Part shown: positions 25,763 to 34,972 of the stretch, piece after piece
Layout: every line of letters starts with the position of its first letter
Position numbering within the stretch: the first letter of the stretch is position 1
Assembly: GCA_015654695.1 (NCBI GenBank)
Contig: JAATGJ010000068.1
Coordinates: 1 to 64,000 of the forward strand
Length of the DNA stretch: 64,000 nucleotides
From: Chitinophagales bacterium
GTDB lineage: Bacteria; Bacteroidota; Bacteroidia; Chitinophagales; Chitinophagaceae
Reading direction: 5' to 3'
Translations under genes and position numbers: made by a program
The notes under the pieces: model-generated
The model's database searches: none
What the model saw: only the letters and a program-made list of their open reading frames with translations
Told to the model about the DNA's origin: nothing

Positions 25763-27547
25763 ATGAATGAACCCAAAAGACTATTTGACTGCATTGAATA
25801 TCACTTACAACGCCAACCTCTTGATGTAATGCTGGCGGGAAAAGAAGGTGGCCTATGGAAAAAATACAGCACCAGGGAAACAGCCAGTATCGTCAATGAT
25901 CTCAGTGCAGGTTTGCTCAGTATGGGTATCGGACCGAATGATATGACGGTGGAAGGAAGGGATAAAGTAGCTATCCTTTGCAAGAACAGGCCCGAATGGA
26001 TGATGGTTGACCTGGCCGTGCAGCAGATCGGCGCCCTGCTTACTCCTATCTATCCTACCATTAATGTAAATGAACTGGAATTTGTATTAAACGACGCGCA
26101 GGTAAAAATAGTTTTTGTCAACGATGAAGATACTTTTCACAAAGTGGTAAGTATTAGAGACCGTGTGCCGTCATTAAAAGAGATATTCACGTTTGAACAT
26201 GTGGTCAATGCCCGTCACTGGAAAGATGTTATAAATCAAAGTACACCTGAGTTAATAGACCGGATACAACCCATTGCTGATAAGATCGGCTATGAAGATG
26301 TGGCTACTATCATTTATACATCAGGCACTACCGGCATACCAAAAGGTGTAATGCTCAGTCACCGCAATATTCTTTCCAATGTAATGGCGTGCATTCCCTG
26401 TTTCCCTCCCACCGATGGCAATACAAGATCGCTGAGCTTCCTGCCACTCAATCATATTTTTGAAAGAATGGTCACTTACCTGTATTTGTTCAAGGGCACG
26501 TCCATTTATTACGCGGAAAGCCTGGATACTATTGCTGATAACCTGAAAGATGTAAAACCACATATGTTCACTACCGTACCGCGATTGCTGGAGAAAGTAT
26601 ATGACCGCATTATGCAAAAAGGAAATGAACTGACCGGTACAAAAAAGAAATTATTTTTCTGGGCACATAGCCTGGCTGAAAAGTTTGAGATCAATAAGAA
26701 ACAGGGAGCCTGGTACAATATGCAGTTAGCCCTTGCCAATAAACTTATTTTCAGCAAATGGAGAGAGGGACTTGGTAATAATATTAAATGTATTGTAACA
26801 GGTGGCGCCGCCTGCCAGGTAAGACTGATCCGCATTTTTACAGCCGGTAAGATCACTGTCATGGAAGGATACGGTCTCACAGAAACTTCTCCCGTCATCT
26901 CTGTAAACCGATACCAGGAAGAAGGCAGGGCATTTGGTACTGCGGGACCGCTCATTGATGGCGTAGCGGTAAAAATCGCTGAAGACGGAGAAATACTTTG
27001 CAAAGGCCCTAATATAATGATGGGTTATTATAAGCGTCCTGACCTGACAGCACAGGAAATAATTGATGGCTGGTTTCATACCGGGGATATCGGCATTTTG
27101 ACGGAAAATAATTTTCTGAAAATAACAGACCGTAAAAAAGAACTATTTAAAACCAGCGGTGGTAAATATGTAGCGCCCTTGCCGGTAGAAAATAAACTAA
27201 AAGAATCACCTTTTGTAGAACAGGTGATGATCGTTGGCCCGGAGAGAAAGTTTGTGGGTGCATTGATCATTCCTTCGTTTCCCAGTCTCCGGGACTGGTG
27301 CCGTCATAATGGGATACCCGACGGAACCAACCAGGAACTGATCCGTAATTCAAAAGTAATTGAACTGTACAAAGACCTCGTTGAAAGCTTTAATAAATAT
27401 TTCAATCATGTGGAGCAAATCAAAAAATTTGAACTGCTGGCCACTGAATGGAGCGTGGATACAGGCGAAATGACACCCAAACTATCCATGAAACGAAAAG
27501 TGATCACGGAAAAATACAAGGACGTCATTGAAAGAATTTATTCCTGA
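25763..27547 (+). CDS. Long-chain fatty-acid--CoA ligase (AMP-binding)
   Basis: 594-residue adenylate-forming enzyme activating long-chain fatty acids to acyl-CoA. The P-loop motif TIIYTSGTTGIPKGVMLSH, the adenine motif GYGLTETSPVIS, the hinge region DGWFHTGDIG and the lysine-proximal ITDRKKELFKTSGGKYVAP are all present and in order. Size and the insert near RLLEKVYDRI match the FadD15/ACSBG-like group common in Bacteroidota. No acyl-CoA dehydrogenase lies nearby, so the role may be lipid recycling rather than a dedicated beta-oxidation operon. Confidence 0.94.
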   Translation: MNEPKRLFDCIEYHLQRQPLDVMLAGKEGGLWKKYSTRETASIVNDLSAGLLSMGIGPNDMTVEGRDKVAILCKNRPEWMMVDLAVQQIGALLTPIYPTINVNELEFVLNDAQVKIVFVNDEDTFHKVVSIRDRVPSLKEIFTFEHVVNARHWKDVINQSTPELIDRIQPIADKIGYEDVATIIYTSGTTGIPKGVMLSHRNILSNVMACIPCFPPTDGNTRSLSFLPLNHIFERMVTYLYLFKGTSIYYAESLDTIADNLKDVKPHMFTTVPRLLEKVYDRIMQKGNELTGTKKKLFFWAHSLAEKFEINKKQGAWYNMQLALANKLIFSKWREGLGNNIKCIVTGGAACQVRLIRIFTAGKITVMEGYGLTETSPVISVNRYQEEGRAFGTAGPLIDGVAVKIAEDGEILCKGPNIMMGYYKRPDLTAQEIIDGWFHTGDIGILTENNFLKITDRKKELFKTSGGKYVAPLPVENKLKESPFVEQVMIVGPERKFVGALIIPSFPSLRDWCRHNGIPDGTNQELIRNSKVIELYKDLVESFNKYFNHVEQIKKFELLATEWSVDTGEMTPKLSMKRKVITEKYKDVIERIYS

Positions 27548-27590
27548 TGCAACGGTCGCCTGTTTATCGCTGTCAGTCATCAAAAAGAAT

Positions 27591-27944
27591 ATGAAAACAA
27601 TTTCCTTTTTTCTTTTCTTCCTTATACTGGCAGCCACCTCCTGCAAAAAAACGGGTATCGTTTCAGATATTCCTTCCTGTATTTACAAAGAGATCATGGA
27701 CAATAAGAATAATGCTGACTGGAGTACCGGCAGTGTAGAAGAATACCTGTTCCAAAATAAAATCGTTTATGCTTTCAACCCGGACCATACGATAATTGCC
27801 GATGGCGCCACCGTCATAAAAGATAGCAATTGTGACATGCTATGCAGTGTAGGTGGGTTTGGCGGACCTTCAGTGAGTATGTGCAACGGAGAAATTTTTT
27901 TCCAGGCAGCTACTTTAAAGCGAACCATCTGGACAAAAAAATAA
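27591..27944 (+). CDS. Small lipoprotein, DUF6970-like
   Basis: 117-residue lipoprotein: MKTISFFLFFLILAATSCKKT has a lipobox (AATSC). The mature part has spaced Cys residues (IPSCIYKEI, SNCDMLCSVGGFGG, SMCNGE) and the pattern SVEEYLFQNKIVYAF, resembling the DUF6970 family of small Bacteroidota lipoproteins. Start ATG 27591 is chosen for the lipobox; an upstream in-frame Met at 27528 would overlap the ligase gene. Function unknown. It ends at a hairpin terminator shared with the convergent hexuronate operon. Confidence 0.75.
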   Translation: MKTISFFLFFLILAATSCKKTGIVSDIPSCIYKEIMDNKNNADWSTGSVEEYLFQNKIVYAFNPDHTIIADGATVIKDSNCDMLCSVGGFGGPSVSMCNGEIFFQAATLKRTIWTKK

Positions 27945-27966
27945 TGCCCGCATCAACGAGGCATTA
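27942..27966. terminator. Hairpin between convergent transcripts
   Basis: TAATGCC and GGCATTA pair across an 11-base loop, with A-rich sequence before and TTAAAATTTT after, suiting termination from both directions. Confidence 0.55.
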
Positions 27967-28009
27967 TTAAAATTTTGCCCATATTTTTTATATTACATCT
28001 CTCTTTATT

Positions 28010-29326
28010 TTAAAATTCGATCCTTTTCATTTTGGGCACCAGGAAATGCATCATGATCCATGCTAATAAATAAGCTCCTCCACAAATAAGAAACATGATA
28101 AAATAGCCCGTTTTAATTTTACCAATACTCTCATAATAAATAAACATGTTCTTTTGAACAAGCCACGTAAGCATAATTCCTCCTACTCCGCCGATTAATC
28201 CCCCTAATCCAATCACAGAAGCCGTTGTTCTTTTCGGAAACATATCGCTTACTGTTGTAAAGATATTAGCGCTCCATGCCTGGTGCGCCGCTGCAGCAAG
28301 GCCTATTACTCCAACTGCCAACCACATATCAATATCGCCGAGGTATTGCACAAAAACAATGGGTATTACACAAAATGCATAAATAAGCATGCTGGTTTTT
28401 CTTGCTTTAAAAACAGGCCAGTTATTATTGATCAGCTTCAAAGGCAACCATCCTCCAAACACACTTCCGATGCTTGATATAATATAAACAATTGCAACAG
28501 GCCACATGATCTCACGGCTGGTAAGCTGATACTCTTTTCTCAGGAAATCCGGCAACCAAAATAAATAGAACCACCATACAGGATCGGTTAAAAATTTTCC
28601 TATGGCAAAAGCCCATGTCTGCTTATAAGTAAGCAGTTGGCCCCAGGATATTCTTTTTTTACCTATTGCCTGTTCTGCTTCAAGCATTTCATCTTTATCG
28701 CTTTCAATGAAAGCCAGCTCTTCCTGCGATAACCTTTTTTGTTTGCGGGGTACTTCATAAAAGATAAACCAGAATATAAGCCAGATAAAACCAATCGAAC
28801 CAGTAATGATAAAAGCCCATTCCCAACCCCAGTTATCCGCTATGGGCGGCACTGACAAAGGCGCCAGGATAGCGCCGATGTTTGTCCCGGAATTAAATAT
28901 ACCTGTTGCCAGAGCTCTTTCTTTTTTCGGAAACCATTCAGCGGTTGCTTTAATAGCCGCAGGAAAGTTGGCAGATTCGGTTAATCCCAAAAAAACTCTT
29001 GCTATTGAAAAACCTACCGTGCCTTTGGCAAAGGCATGACAGACTGCAGCGATGCTCCATAAAAAAGTGGCAAGGGCATAACCGATTTTTGAACCGAGTT
29101 TATCAATCAGCCTTCCTGTAAATAACATGCCGGCAGCATAGGAAATTTTAAACGCCAGTTCTATATCTGCATAATTGCCTGCCTCCTCTACAGCATTCCA
29201 GTTAAAGGCTGCGGCCAAATAAGGTTTCAATAAGCTTATTACCGCCCTGTCAAGGTAGTTAACTGTTGTTGCAAAAAAGATCAGACCGCAGATCGTCCAC
29301 CTGTATTTTCCTATGGCTTGTTGCAT
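28010..29326 (-). CDS. MFS hexuronate transporter (ExuT-like)
   Basis: 438-residue inner-membrane symporter of the ACS family. The N-terminus FFATTVNYLDRAVISLLKPYL and the loop FLGLTESANFPAAIKATAEWFPKKERALATGIFNSGTN-type segment match hexuronate permeases. It is the last gene of the galacturonate set on this strand, ten bases from the KDPG aldolase gene, so substrate assignment to galacturonate or glucuronate is well supported by context. Confidence 0.92.
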   Translation of the reverse strand: MQQAIGKYRWTICGLIFFATTVNYLDRAVISLLKPYLAAAFNWNAVEEAGNYADIELAFKISYAAGMLFTGRLIDKLGSKIGYALATFLWSIAAVCHAFAKGTVGFSIARVFLGLTESANFPAAIKATAEWFPKKERALATGIFNSGTNIGAILAPLSVPPIADNWGWEWAFIITGSIGFIWLIFWFIFYEVPRKQKRLSQEELAFIESDKDEMLEAEQAIGKKRISWGQLLTYKQTWAFAIGKFLTDPVWWFYLFWLPDFLRKEYQLTSREIMWPVAIVYIISSIGSVFGGWLPLKLINNNWPVFKARKTSMLIYAFCVIPIVFVQYLGDIDMWLAVGVIGLAAAAHQAWSANIFTTVSDMFPKRTTASVIGLGGLIGGVGGIMLTWLVQKNMFIYYESIGKIKTGYFIMFLICGGAYLLAWIMMHFLVPKMKRIEF

Positions 29327-29335
29327 ATGGGGCAG

Positions 29336-29998
29336 TTATTTTTTAATCGTCGCAATCAGTTCGAGTACTTCTTTTGTCATCTTTTCAATAGTAAGATAGT
29401 CTTTTTGTTCCATCAGCTTTTTACTGATCAGTTTGCTGCCCATACCTACTGCACATACACCTGCTTTGAACCAGCCCTCAATATTTTCTTTAGTTGTATC
29501 CACACCACCGGTTGGCATGAATAATAATTTCGGGAAAATATCTTTGATGCCGCTTAAGAATTCAGGGCCCAGCATATTGCCGGGGAAAAGCTTGATAAAT
29601 TTTATGCCGGCATTTTCCGCCGCGATGATCTCGCTGGGTGTCATACAACCGGGTGCATAAAAAATATCTTTGCTTACTGCATAGCTGGCTACTTCCGCTA
29701 CAAATCCCGGGCTTACCAGGAAGTCAGCGCCTGCCTTTAAATATTCTTCTGCTTGTTGAAGGTTTTTAATAGTTCCTATTCCCATCAGCAAACCGGGCAT
29801 TTCAGCATTTCTTACCTGCACCAGTTTTGTGAAATTTTTCAGCGCCGCTTCTCCGCGGTTGGTATATTCAATCGCCTTTACACCAGCTTTATAAACTGCC
29901 TGCAATACTTCTACACTAACTGTTTCGTCTGCATTAAAATACAAAGGCAGCATCCCCTGCTGTATGATCGCATCTGTTACCTGCTTGCTCGGACTCAT
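29336..29998 (-). CDS. eda: 2-keto-3-deoxy-6-phosphogluconate aldolase
   Basis: 220-residue class I aldolase that splits 2-keto-3-deoxy-6-phosphogluconate to pyruvate and glyceraldehyde-3-phosphate, the last step of galacturonate breakdown (also able to act on 4-hydroxy-2-oxoglutarate). The Schiff-base lysine region IKFIKLFPGNMLGPEFL, the glutamate segment EYTNRGEAALK and the GADFLVSPGF strand are present. It lies between the transporter and the YhcH-like gene, with gaps of ten and three bases, so the three are one transcript. Confidence 0.94.
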   Translation of the reverse strand: MSPSKQVTDAIIQQGMLPLYFNADETVSVEVLQAVYKAGVKAIEYTNRGEAALKNFTKLVQVRNAEMPGLLMGIGTIKNLQQAEEYLKAGADFLVSPGFVAEVASYAVSKDIFYAPGCMTPSEIIAAENAGIKFIKLFPGNMLGPEFLSGIKDIFPKLLFMPTGGVDTTKENIEGWFKAGVCAVGMGSKLISKKLMEQKDYLTIEKMTKEVLELIATIKK

Positions 29999-30001
29999 GT
30001 T

Positions 30002-30454
30002 TCAAATTTTTACTTTTATGACTAATTTTTTTATTTCAGCATCCCCTATCATGGGAGCATGAACGTCTCCAGGAAAGAAAATAGCGAACTGACCGTCGGT
30101 TAATTGAAAATACATATCCGGCTGCTCATGATACAACTGAACGTCTTTATCAGGATTATATCCACCATTCGGTAGTACACATTTTTCTCCTGGCTTCCAG
30201 CCGATCTGCTCTGCGCCTTTAATACAAAGTTGTATGTCAATATGTTTGTCGTGGCATTCGAACTTAGCGACAGATTCAGCAGCGCTCATTCCTTTTTTAC
30301 TGGAAAAGATAGCTTTTAAATTGTCGCCATCTATTTCATACTTGCCCATCTCAATATTATTCAGATCTGTTTGTTGAATATATTCAAAGGCTTTAGCAAA
30401 TAAAGGATGAACACTGAAGTATTTCGACGCATTTTTAATTGTATCTATTATCAT
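30002..30454 (-). CDS. YhcH/YjgK/YiaL family protein
   Basis: 150-residue cupin-like protein of the YhcH/YjgK/YiaL (EbgC-type) family. The conserved FECHDKHIDIQLCIKGAEQIGW with its His residues and FFPGDVHAPMI near the end are diagnostic. Family members are anomerases or sugar-handling accessories and are often encoded with sugar-acid catabolism; here it is three bases from eda in the uronate operon, suggesting action on a uronate or keto-deoxy sugar. Precise reaction not known. Confidence 0.88.
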   Translation of the reverse strand: MIIDTIKNASKYFSVHPLFAKAFEYIQQTDLNNIEMGKYEIDGDNLKAIFSSKKGMSAAESVAKFECHDKHIDIQLCIKGAEQIGWKPGEKCVLPNGGYNPDKDVQLYHEQPDMYFQLTDGQFAIFFPGDVHAPMIGDAEIKKLVIKVKI

Positions 30455-30660
30455 GTTTTATTTTTTTTGACGCAACGGCGCAAAGACGCAACGAAACTTC
30501 GAACAGGCTCAATAGCGATATGCAGTACAAAGGTGCGACGCAAGGGACGATGATAGTAGTACTAAAGCTGGTGTCCCACTTATTGAACTCATTTCTTTTA
30601 AAGAACCCAACTAAAATAAAAGTATCTCCGACCTAAGTTCCCCTTTAGGGGACAGGGGTT
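30455..30660. repeat. Dispersed low-complexity intergenic repeats
   Basis: Between the YhcH-like gene and kdgK. Contains CGCAACGGCGCAAAGACGCA-type near-repeats (30471-30500, unit CGCAA-G/A) and a CCCCTTTAGGGG palindrome near 30637-30650. Both sequence types recur in Bacteroidota intergenic DNA. No gene seen. Confidence 0.5.
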
Positions 30661-31686
30661 CTATCTCTGCACCCTTCCGCTTCCATCACCTTTTACCAGT
30701 TCTTTCACTTCACTTAATGTCGCATGATTCAGGTCACCGGGTATAGTATGTTTTATAGCAGATGCGGCTACACCAAACTCAGCGGCATCCGGCATAGGCA
30801 TACCTGTAACCAGTCCGTAAATAAAACCGCTGGCGAATGAATCGCCACTGCCTACACGGTCAACGATACGAACATTATACTGTTTGGTATGATAAAAATC
30901 CGTGCCATCATATACCAATGCGCTCCAGCCATTATCACTGGCGCTATGGCTTTCTCTCAACGATGAAGCAATGTATTTAAACCCGAATTTCGCTTTCATT
31001 TGTTTGAATACATCTTTGAACCCTTCAAGATTCAGTTCTCCTTTGGTTACATCTGTATCTTTTGCTTTGAAACCAAGCGTAGTGTCCGCATCTTCTTCAT
31101 TGCCGATACAAACGTCCACATACTTACACAACTTAGTCATCACTTCTCTCGCTTTTTCTTTGGTCCAGAGTTTTTTACGGTAGTTGAGGTCAATGCTCGT
31201 AGTGATCCCTTTTGCTTTGGCTGCTTTTAAAGCCGCTTCCGTCAATGCTGCTGCTTTATCACTCAATGCAGGTGTGATACCTGTTGTATGAAACCAGCTT
31301 GCACCTTCCAGTATTTTATCAAAGTCAAATTCTGAAACATCAACATCGGCAATAGATGCGCCCGCCCTGTCATACACTACCTGTGATGCCCTCATGGATG
31401 CGCCTGTTTCAAGGAAATATATCCCTAACCTGTCACCGCCCCTTACTATATATTGTGTGTTCACACCATAACGGCGCAAATGATTAATGGCAGACTGGCC
31501 GATAGGATTATCAGGCACTTTGGTCACAAAAGTTCCGTTCAAACCATAATTGCACAATGCAGCAGCTACATTGGCTTCCCCGCCTCCATAGGTAACATCG
31601 AAAGTATCGGCCTGTACAAAACGCTTAAAATCGGGGGTTGATAAACGAAGCATTATTTCTCCGAGGGTTACAACTTTTTCAGACAT
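30661..31686 (-). CDS. kdgK: 2-keto-3-deoxygluconate kinase
   Basis: 341-residue PfkB-family kinase phosphorylating 2-keto-3-deoxygluconate, the product of altronate dehydratase, to KDPG. The N-terminal signature VTYGGGEANVAAALCNYG and the C-terminal catalytic motif VDRVGSGDSFASGFIYG (catalytic Asp in GSGDSF) are clear, and DLNYRKKLW is typical of KDG kinases. It sits between uxaC and the YhcH/eda/transporter genes on the same strand; a 206-base repeat-rich gap separates it from YhcH. Confidence 0.92.
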   Translation of the reverse strand: MSEKVVTLGEIMLRLSTPDFKRFVQADTFDVTYGGGEANVAAALCNYGLNGTFVTKVPDNPIGQSAINHLRRYGVNTQYIVRGGDRLGIYFLETGASMRASQVVYDRAGASIADVDVSEFDFDKILEGASWFHTTGITPALSDKAAALTEAALKAAKAKGITTSIDLNYRKKLWTKEKAREVMTKLCKYVDVCIGNEEDADTTLGFKAKDTDVTKGELNLEGFKDVFKQMKAKFGFKYIASSLRESHSASDNGWSALVYDGTDFYHTKQYNVRIVDRVGSGDSFASGFIYGLVTGMPMPDAAEFGVAASAIKHTIPGDLNHATLSEVKELVKGDGSGRVQR

Positions 31687-31793
31687 TTTTTCCTGGTTTT
31701 ATATTTTATGTTATCGAACAGTTGAAAGATAAAAATAATAATGATACTATCTGCCGGAATTTAGTGCATAGTTGTTGGAGAAATTCATTTACC

Positions 31794-33236
31794 CTATACA
31801 ATTACCTTTTTAAATGTCGCAGGTTTGTTATCTAATTGCCAGCCGAAATAATTTTTTGCATTATTAAAACAAATATCCTGTATCACTTTGCCTACCCAGT
31901 TGGTATCGTTGGGTAATTCACCATTCTCTATCTCATCACCAAAAAGATCACAGAGTATTCTCCTGAAGTATTCATGACGGGGAAAAGAAAGAAAACTTCT
32001 TGAATCGGTGAGCATGCCAATGAAGCGGCTCAGCAATCCCATATTGGACAGGGTATTGATCTGTTTGGTCATTCCGTCTTTCTGGTCAAGGAACCACCAG
32101 GATGAACCCCATTGTATTTTACCTGCTGATGATCCGTCATTGAAATTGCCGACCATGGTTGCCATCAGTTCATTATCGGCGGGATTCAGATTATATAAAA
32201 TTGTTTTGGCCAGCTTATTATTACTATCCAGCTTATCTAAAAATTTCGACAGTCCTCTTGCCTGCGAAAAATCGCCGATAGAATCCCAGCCGGTATCAGG
32301 TCCGATCGTTTGCAGCATCCTTGAATTATTGCTCCGCAGCGCACCAAGGTGGAATTGCTGCACCCATCCCTTTTCCCAATCCCATTCCGCAAAATGGATC
32401 AGCATGGCTGACCTGAATTTCCGTTGCTCCGCGTCACTGAGGTTCTTTCCTCCCTGCACTTTATTGAAAATGGTATCAATCTCAGCACCGGTGAAATCGT
32501 CGGCATAAATTTCTTCCAGCCCGTGATCAGATACGTTACAACCCATTGCGGCAAAGAAATCATGGCGGTTCTGCAAAGCAGACAGGAAATCGTCAAATGA
32601 TGAAATAGCAATATTGGTTATTGCTTCCAGCTTTTTTATATAGTCAAGAAACTTCACCGGGTCGCTTACATTCATCGCATTGTCGGGGCGGAAAGCCGGT
32701 AGTATCGGCGTTTCAAACGCATCATCTTTTATCTTCTGATGATATTCCAATGAATCAACCGGATCATCAGTAGTGCAAACCATCTTTACATTCATCTTTC
32801 GCAAAAGGTTACGAACAGAAAATTCTTTTGCCTGCAATTTGGCTGTACACTCCTCATAAATTTTTTTGGCTGTATCCGCATTCAATATATTCTGTACGTC
32901 AAAATAGCGCTGTAGTTCCAGGTGCGTCCAGTGGTATAATGGATTTCTTAATGTATAAGGAACTGTTTCGGCCCATTTTTGAAATTTTTCCCAGTCGCTT
33001 TTATTACCGGTGCAATAACTTTCATCCACCCCGTTGGTACGCATAGCCCTCCATTTATAATGATCACCATACAACCACACCTGTGCCAGGTTTTTGAACT
33101 GCATATCTTCTGCTATCTGCTGTGGTGGCAGGTGACAATGATAGTCCAGGATGGGCATGTCTTTAGCAAACTCATGATAAAGACGCTGCGCTGTCTTTGT
33201 TTTCAGTAAAAAATTTTCGTCTAAAAATGGTTTCAT
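31794..33236 (-). CDS. uxaC: Glucuronate/galacturonate isomerase
   Basis: 480-residue uronate isomerase converting galacturonate to tagaturonate (or glucuronate to fructuronate). It belongs to the amidohydrolase-like TIM-barrel superfamily: LDYHCHLPPQQIAEDMQF carries the first metal-binding His pair, and VCTTDDPVDSL, HFAEWDWEKGWVQQFHLGA and the end RRILCDLFGDEIENGE match UxaC. Full length. Upstream of kdgK (107 bases) and downstream of uxaA (91 bases). Confidence 0.95.
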   Translation of the reverse strand: MKPFLDENFLLKTKTAQRLYHEFAKDMPILDYHCHLPPQQIAEDMQFKNLAQVWLYGDHYKWRAMRTNGVDESYCTGNKSDWEKFQKWAETVPYTLRNPLYHWTHLELQRYFDVQNILNADTAKKIYEECTAKLQAKEFSVRNLLRKMNVKMVCTTDDPVDSLEYHQKIKDDAFETPILPAFRPDNAMNVSDPVKFLDYIKKLEAITNIAISSFDDFLSALQNRHDFFAAMGCNVSDHGLEEIYADDFTGAEIDTIFNKVQGGKNLSDAEQRKFRSAMLIHFAEWDWEKGWVQQFHLGALRSNNSRMLQTIGPDTGWDSIGDFSQARGLSKFLDKLDSNNKLAKTILYNLNPADNELMATMVGNFNDGSSAGKIQWGSSWWFLDQKDGMTKQINTLSNMGLLSRFIGMLTDSRSFLSFPRHEYFRRILCDLFGDEIENGELPNDTNWVGKVIQDICFNNAKNYFGWQLDNKPATFKKVIV

Positions 33237-33327
33237 ACTACTGCTTTAAAATAAATGATAGTGCCAGCTTCGGGCTAAGTCCTTATTTTCTACCCGGTTT
33301 TCATCGGGTCGAAAGACAGGGGGGTTT

Positions 33328-34971
33328 TTACAACGACACTCCCCGTTTCCATGGAATAAAATCATCCTGGTTCAGCAATACCGCTTTAGGTATCACTTCA
33401 CCACTTGCCGCTTTGATACAGTATTCCAATATCTCTTCCCCCATTTGTTCTATTGTCTTTTCGCCATCTATGATCGGGCCGGTATTAATATCAATGATAT
33501 CGCCCATTTTTTTTGTCAATGCTGAATTGGTAGCTACTTTGATAGTGGGGCAAACAGGATTACCTGTTGGTGTTCCCAGCCCGGTCGTAAATAATATTAA
33601 TGTAGCTCCGCTGGCCGCCTTTCCTGTTGTCGCCTCTACGTCATTGCCTGGTGTGCATACTAAACTTAAGCCGGGTTTTACTGCAGGTTCTGTATAATCC
33701 AATACATCTTCCACGGGTGATGTGCCGCCTTTCTTTGCCGCACCTGTACTTTTTATAGCGTCTGTTATTAATCCGTCTTTAATATTACCCGGCGACGGGT
33801 TCATGTAAAAACCTGAACCGACTTTATCAGCCGCATCGCTGTAGCTACCCATTAATTGAATAAATTTTTTTGCCGCCGCTTCATTTCTTGTTCTGTCTAT
33901 CAGGTCCTGTTCTGCTCCGCATAGTTCAGGAAATTCCGCCAACAAAATTTTGCCGCCCAACGCCACCAGCAGGTCAGAACAATAACCCACCGCGGGATTA
34001 GCGGATATGCCACTGAAGCCGTCACTGCCTCCGCATTTCACACCGATCGTTAATTTATCCAAAGCCGCAGGCGTTCTTCCCAACTTATTTATTTCAATTA
34101 ATCCAATAAAAGTTTTGCGTATGGCTTCAGTGATCAATTGTTCTTCACTTTGCGATTGCTGTTGTTCAAAAACATATAATGGTTTATCAAAACCGGGGTT
34201 GCGTTGTTTTATTTCATCCAGCAGTTGCTTTGTTTGCAGGTTTTGGCAACCCAAACTCAGAATAGTTACTCCGGCCACATTGGGATGATCCGCATAAGCC
34301 GCTAATAATTTTCCCAGTATAGCCGCATCCTGTCTTGTGCCCCCGCAGCCACCCTGGTGATTTAAAAACTTTATACCGTCCACATTTTTAAAAACACGGT
34401 TAGTATGTATCGTTGCTTCTTTTACATCCAGGTCAGCAGTGGCTACATCAGCACCGCTTTTATACAACTCCAGTAAATGATGCGTCTTTTGTTTATACTT
34501 ATCCGTCACCGCATATCCCAATTCATTATGTAATGCTTCGCGGATCACATCGAGGTTACGGTTTTCACAAAAAACAGTTGGCATAAATAACCAGTAATTG
34601 GCCGTACCCACTCTTCCATCCTTTCTATGATAACCGTTAAATGTCTTCCCTTTGAATTTTGATACATCAGGTGCATGCCATTGATAATGAAAGGGCCTGT
34701 ACTCATAGGGATCCGCCGCATGTTTTGTATTGCCGGTTGTCATTAATGCCCCGGCCTGAACAGGATTTTGCATTTTACCCACCAACACTCCATACATGAT
34801 CACTTTATCACCGGCATTCATATCCTTTGTAAAGAATTTATGTTTCGCGGAAATTTTTTCCTGTATCATATATTCCTCCCTGTTATATGATACAGTTTCT
34901 CCTTTGGCAAGATCTCTTAGCGCCACCAGCACATTATCTTTCGGATGTACCTTTAAAACGATTTGCTTCAT
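33328..34971 (-). CDS. uxaA: Altronate dehydratase
   Basis: 547-residue fused altronate dehydratase: an N-terminal SAF-type domain (about residues 1-95, VHPKDNVLVALRDLAKGE) followed by the iron-dependent catalytic region with GCGGTRQD, SLGCQNLQ and KCGGSDGFSGISANPAVG. Cys residues in these motifs are probable metal ligands. It converts altronate to 2-keto-3-deoxygluconate. The start codon is one base past the uxaB stop, so the two are translationally coupled. Confidence 0.95.
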   Translation of the reverse strand: MKQIVLKVHPKDNVLVALRDLAKGETVSYNREEYMIQEKISAKHKFFTKDMNAGDKVIMYGVLVGKMQNPVQAGALMTTGNTKHAADPYEYRPFHYQWHAPDVSKFKGKTFNGYHRKDGRVGTANYWLFMPTVFCENRNLDVIREALHNELGYAVTDKYKQKTHHLLELYKSGADVATADLDVKEATIHTNRVFKNVDGIKFLNHQGGCGGTRQDAAILGKLLAAYADHPNVAGVTILSLGCQNLQTKQLLDEIKQRNPGFDKPLYVFEQQQSQSEEQLITEAIRKTFIGLIEINKLGRTPAALDKLTIGVKCGGSDGFSGISANPAVGYCSDLLVALGGKILLAEFPELCGAEQDLIDRTRNEAAAKKFIQLMGSYSDAADKVGSGFYMNPSPGNIKDGLITDAIKSTGAAKKGGTSPVEDVLDYTEPAVKPGLSLVCTPGNDVEATTGKAASGATLILFTTGLGTPTGNPVCPTIKVATNSALTKKMGDIIDINTGPIIDGEKTIEQMGEEILEYCIKAASGEVIPKAVLLNQDDFIPWKRGVSL

Positions 34972-34972
34972 C

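Noticed and set aside
32008-32508. 166-residue plus-strand frame
   Set aside because: Antisense shadow of uxaC.
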